Source of the DNA: Flavobacterium sp.
Lineage (GTDB): Bacteria > Bacteroidota > Bacteroidia > Flavobacteriales > Flavobacteriaceae
NCBI RefSeq assembly: GCF_003525665.1
Contig: NZ_DQDX01000196.1
Location: 1-9,013, forward strand
Direction of reading: 5' to 3'
DNA: 9,013 nucleotides
In this document: positions 6,639-9,013 of the stretch, piece after piece
How positions within the stretch are numbered: the first letter of the stretch is position 1
Layout of the letters: each line of letters begins with the position of its first letter
The notes under the pieces: model-generated
Told to the model about the DNA's origin: nothing
The model's database searches: none
The model's input: only the letters and a program-made list of their open reading frames with translations
Position numbers and translations under genes: made by a program

Positions 6639-7052
6639 TTTTAACTGCTCTTCTACCTCAACAAAATTTCTATCCGTTTCATAAAGAATAACTTTTATTT
6701 TGAGTTTTTCAGACAACTTCTCTTTAAGAATAAAATAAATTATCCAAGCAAAATTTTCAGTAGAAACCATTTTGTTTTCAAATTCAGGACAATCTAAATT
6801 TAAATTTTTATGATCAAAACGATCTTCAATTTCTGTTTTTATGATGGTGGACAAATCGTGAAGATTAATAATAAAACCCGATTCTGGATCAACTTCACCA
6901 GTTAATTTCACAATTAACCTATAATTATGCCCATGAAAATTTCTATTATTACAAATCCCATACACTTCTGTATTTTTTTTATCGCTCCAGTTTGGATTAT
7001 GCATTCTATGACTCGCATTAAAATGAACTTCTCTACAAATAGTGGTTTTCAT
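6636..7052 (-). CDS. 6-pyruvoyltetrahydropterin synthase / QueD (COG0720) family enzyme
   Basis: COG0720 enzymes are small cytoplasmic zinc enzymes that act on 7,8-dihydroneopterin triphosphate, the product of FolE, whose gene lies just upstream. The 138-residue protein has zinc ligands His15 (ASHR), His40 and His42 (HGHNY), catalytic Cys34, the Asp80-His81 pair in DHKNL, and pterin-anchoring Glu125 in YETD. The catalytic Cys sits five residues before HGH (Cx5HGH). This spacing belongs to the eukaryote-like PTPS-II group, whereas bacterial QueD has Cx3HGH. Much of the chain also reads like animal PTPS. I therefore favour 6-pyruvoyltetrahydropterin formation, the biopterin-type route, over queuosine synthesis, but cannot exclude mixed activity. 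An AGAGG site in the end of folE supports the ATG. No sepiapterin reductase gene is in view. Confidence 0.88.
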   Translation of the reverse strand: MKTTICREVHFNASHRMHNPNWSDKKNTEVYGICNNRNFHGHNYRLIVKLTGEVDPESGFIINLHDLSTIIKTEIEDRFDHKNLNLDCPEFENKMVSTENFAWIIYFILKEKLSEKLKIKVILYETDRNFVEVEEQLK

Positions 7053-7058
7053 AAAATA

Positions 7059-7724
7059 CTACCTCTCTTTTTCAGTCAATTTAAAAAAACTATTCTGCAA
7101 TATAACATCTGTAAACTTTCCTCCATATTCAATAGTAGTAGTAAAACTAGTTTTATCTTGAACACCACGAGAAGAAACGCATAAATGCTCTGCTTGAACC
7201 ACAACAATAACATCTTCGGTATCTAACGCTTTTTTTAATTCATTAAAAATCTGCATCGTCATACGTTCTTGAACTTGAGGGCGTTTTCCATAATACTGAA
7301 CAATTCTGTTTATTTTTGAAATGCCAATTACTTTACCCGATGAAATATAACCAACATGAGCAATGCCTACTATAGGTAGAAAATGATGTTCGCATGATGA
7401 ATTAAACGTTATATGGCTTTCCACCAACATTTTATTGTATTCATATTTATTTTCAAACACTGACATTTTAGGCTTATTTTTAGGATTTAAACCTGAAAAA
7501 ATTTCTTTAACATACATTTTAGCAAAACGATAAGGTGTACCTTTTAAACTATCGTCCGTACAATCTAAACCTAATGTTTCCATGATAATCTTAAAATGCT
7601 CTTGAATAATTTTAATTTTTTGATCATCGGTTTTATCAAAAGCATCAGAACGCATTGGAGTTTCTAGTGAAGTCATTTGATGCATTTCACCTTGTGCTTC
7701 ATGTTTTTTATTTTCTTCACTCAT
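7059..7724 (-). CDS. folE: GTP cyclohydrolase I, zinc-dependent type IA
   Basis: FolE converts GTP to 7,8-dihydroneopterin triphosphate, the entry step to folate and other pterins, as a cytoplasmic decamer. The 221-residue protein is of standard length. The zinc ligands Cys111 and His114 (SSCEHH), Cys182 (EHLCVSSRG) and the catalytic His113 are all present, so this is the zinc-dependent IA form and not the metal-flexible IB form (FolE2). A loosely conserved N-terminal tail (residues 1-35), with Glu, Lys and several His and Met, precedes the catalytic domain. It starts five bases after the lipoprotein gene stop and ends six bases before the PTPS gene, so the three are probably co-transcribed. 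Placement beside a COG0523 GTPase matches the known zinc-delivery link between ZagA and FolE in Bacillus. It may be the sole FolE or a second copy. Confidence 0.95.
   Translation of the reverse strand: MSEENKKHEAQGEMHQMTSLETPMRSDAFDKTDDQKIKIIQEHFKIIMETLGLDCTDDSLKGTPYRFAKMYVKEIFSGLNPKNKPKMSVFENKYEYNKMLVESHITFNSSCEHHFLPIVGIAHVGYISSGKVIGISKINRIVQYYGKRPQVQERMTMQIFNELKKALDTEDVIVVVQAEHLCVSSRGVQDKTSFTTTIEYGGKFTDVILQNSFFKLTEKER
7062..7067 (-). promoter_or_regulatory. Shine-Dalgarno site GAGAGG of the PTPS gene
   Basis: GAGAGG forms the last two sense codons of folE and ends nine bases before the PTPS ATG at 7052. It confirms that start and suggests the two genes share one transcript. Confidence 0.5.
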
Positions 7725-7729
7725 AATTT

Positions 7730-8044
7730 TTATTTACAAGGTATTTGAGTTGATAATAAGGCTACTTCGTTTATAATAATTTCAGGATTAGTTTCCATTG
7801 GATTGTATAGAATAGAAACTGTTTTTAAATTCAAATTCAATATAGATTGTTTTACACCAGAAGATTTATTTAAACCTTCTTCAATAATACGCTGACAATT
7901 TTCACAACCTGCTTTAGGTGTTTCTAAAACTAAAACAGCATCATTTTTACCTTTTTGTAATTTTCTTTCTTCTTTTTTAAAGCCTGTACATGAAGCGAGA
8001 AGAAAAAAGAATACAATTAAAAGTGTTTTTTTTATATAAACCAT
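7730..8044 (-). CDS. small HMA-like lipoprotein with CxxC metal-binding motif
   Basis: The 104-residue protein begins with a lipoprotein signal peptide: Lys5-Lys6, a hydrophobic core at 8-16 and lipobox LASC with Cys19. It is therefore predicted to be membrane-anchored outside the cytoplasm. Residues 36-98 resemble a heavy-metal-associated (HMA/MerP-like) beta-alpha-beta fold, with GCENC (Cys47, Cys50) in the metal-loop position and a hydrophobic pattern like VKQSILNLNLKTVSILYNP after it. A further Cys103 lies two residues from the end. It is the first gene of the run with folE and the PTPS gene, five bases before folE. Copper or zinc binding is plausible from the motif. An HMA-domain lipoprotein leading a pterin operon is unusual. 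No clear promoter or SD precedes it, only a TAGG just before the ATG. Confidence 0.8.
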   Translation of the reverse strand: MVYIKKTLLIVFFFLLASCTGFKKEERKLQKGKNDAVLVLETPKAGCENCQRIIEEGLNKSSGVKQSILNLNLKTVSILYNPMETNPEIIINEVALLSTQIPCK

Positions 8045-8046
8045 CC

Positions 8047-8064
8047 TAGTTATTTTTTAGTTAT
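8047..8064. repeat. direct repeat TAGTTAT upstream of the HMA lipoprotein gene
   Basis: TAGTTAT occurs at 8047-8053 and again at 8058-8064, exactly 11 bases apart, about one helical turn, immediately before the ATG. Given the AT-rich DNA this may be chance. It could also mark a paired protein site. The rest of the 184-bp gap (8045-8228) shows no consensus promoter, hairpin terminator or small gene. Confidence 0.35.
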
Positions 8065-8228
8065 TATTAGATTAATTATTCCGAATTCAAGTTCATTTTA
8101 GTCGCACAAGCAATTCATACAATTTTATATTGAAATAATACGATAAATTAACTGAAGTTACTTTTGAGTTTTTTAGTATATTTCTACTTGTTCTTATTTC
8201 TCAATATTTTCTTTACCACTTAAAATCA

Positions 8229-9013
8229 TTACACTTTTAATTTTTCTGTAATTAATTGCATTACTTCATTTAAACTTAAAATTCCAATATCTCCTACACC
8301 ATGTTCACGAATTGAAACCGAATTTGAATTCATCTCTTGTTCGCCAACCACAAACATAAATGGAATTTTTTGTGTTTCTGCATCTCTAATTTTTCTTCCA
8401 ATTTTCTCTTCTCGAGTATCAACTTCTATTTGAAGATCGAAATGCTCGTTTATTATATTTGCAAGATTTTCGCAGTAATCATTATATTTTGTGGCAATAG
8501 GCAAAACAACAATTTTCGTAGGCGCTAACCATAAAGGAAAATTACAACCCGTGTTTTCAATTAGCAAAGCAATAAACCGTTCCATAGAACCAAATAAGGC
8601 TCTGTGAATCATAACTGGACGATGTTTTGCATTATCATTTCCGATATACGTTAAATCAAAATTTTCAGGCATCATATAATCTACCTGAATGGTGCCAATT
8701 TGCCATTTTCTCCCAATAGCATCACGAACCATAAAATCTAATTTTGGACCATAAAAAGCCGCTTCACCTTCTTTGGCAGTGGTTTTAATACCTTTTTCTT
8801 GAGTAGCTTCAATGATTGCATTTTCTGCTAATTCCCACATTTCATCAGTTCCTAAATACTTTTGTTTATTAGAAGGATCTCTTAACGAAATTTGCGTTTG
8901 AAATTCTGTAAAGCCCAATTTAGAGTACACTAAATTTACTAAATCCACCACTTTTAAAAACTCTTCTTTAAGTTGATCAGGACGACAAAAAATATGAGCA
9001 TCATCTTGAGTAA
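8229..9013 (-). CDS. thrS: threonyl-tRNA synthetase, 3' part (probable second copy)
   Basis: The gene enters from the window edge; the first whole visible codon is 9011-9009, giving 260 residues plus stop. A full ThrRS has about 640, so the editing domains and motif 1 are outside. The chain opens with TQDDAHIFCRPDQ after motif 2 and includes GEAAFYGPKLDF, GTIQVDY, VMIHRALFGSMERF (motif 3) and a complete C-terminal anticodon-binding domain from about LWLAPTKIV. Two of the three zinc ligands can be seen, the His in DAH and the His in IHRA; the Cys lies beyond the edge. An internal GTG at 8951 is not the true start. The gene is not followed by infC-rpmI-rplT, the usual neighbours of housekeeping thrS in Bacteroidetes, but by an HMA lipoprotein and folE. 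It is therefore probably a zinc-starvation paralog. Confidence 0.94.
   Translation of the reverse strand, partial: TQDDAHIFCRPDQLKEEFLKVVDLVNLVYSKLGFTEFQTQISLRDPSNKQKYLGTDEMWELAENAIIEATQEKGIKTTAKEGEAAFYGPKLDFMVRDAIGRKWQIGTIQVDYMMPENFDLTYIGNDNAKHRPVMIHRALFGSMERFIALLIENTGCNFPLWLAPTKIVVLPIATKYNDYCENLANIINEHFDLQIEVDTREEKIGRKIRDAETQKIPFMFVVGEQEMNSNSVSIREHGVGDIGILSLNEVMQLITEKLKV

Noticed and set aside
6927..7184. + strand ORF of 85 codons opposite folE and the PTPS gene
   Set aside because: It lies antisense to two well-conserved genes and its translation has no recognisable features. The same holds for + strand ORFs at 3367-3633, 4592-4816 and 8337-8528, and for the - strand ORF at 238-441 inside rarA.
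8130..8142. CAAT...ATTG near-palindrome upstream of the HMA lipoprotein gene as an operator
   Set aside because: It has four perfect outer pairs only, a different half-site spacing from the COG0523 palindrome, and is easily expected by chance in AT-rich DNA.
8229..8951. Short 240-residue ORF with GTG start at 8951 as a complete protein
   Set aside because: The frame continues upstream to the window edge with conserved ThrRS sequence (TQDDAHIFC), so the gene is partial and the GTG is internal.

Overview
This window looks like chromosomal DNA from a member of the Flavobacteriaceae, probably Flavobacterium or a close relative. The DNA is AT-rich, genes are tightly packed, Shine-Dalgarno sites are scarce, and one promoter matches the Bacteroidetes form (TTG-N19-TAnnTTTG). 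Protein sequences such as RarA and the YjjG-type phosphatase read like Flavobacterium orthologs. No database could be consulted.

Layout. Positions 100-1377 on the + strand encode RarA, a replication-fork AAA+ ATPase. Everything else lies on the - strand and converges on it. In transcription order (high to low coordinates): the 3' part of a threonyl-tRNA synthetase (9011-8229); a 184-bp gap; a three-gene run of a CxxC HMA-like lipoprotein, FolE (GTP cyclohydrolase IA) and a PTPS/QueD-family enzyme (8044-6636); a 68-bp gap holding a promoter and a perfect palindrome; a COG0523 (CobW/YciC/ZigA-like) GTPase (6567-5353); a 129-bp gap with a long inverted repeat; then a five-gene run of ABC ATPase, FtsX-like permease with a His-rich loop, DUF3299-like exported protein, YjjG-type HAD nucleotidase and an exported protein of unknown function (5217-1400).

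How it may work together. A COG0523 GTPase next to folE and an extra-looking thrS is the hallmark of zinc-starvation (Zur-type) gene sets described in several bacteria. The ABC ATPase / permease / DUF3299 order resembles the Zur-controlled PA4064-PA4066 genes of Pseudomonas and the zrg genes of Vibrio, as I recall them. My reading is that about 6 kb (roughly 9013-2819) is a zinc-limitation island. It would combine a metal-linked ABC system, a zinc metallochaperone, and zinc enzymes (FolE, PTPS, ThrRS) that keep their visible zinc ligands and so may be clients of the chaperone. The palindrome over the -33 element of the COG0523 promoter is the best operator candidate. No regulator gene is in the window, so zinc control remains an inference.

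No tRNA, rRNA, CRISPR array, insertion sequence or phage gene was seen. No stretch longer than 300 bases lacks a gene.
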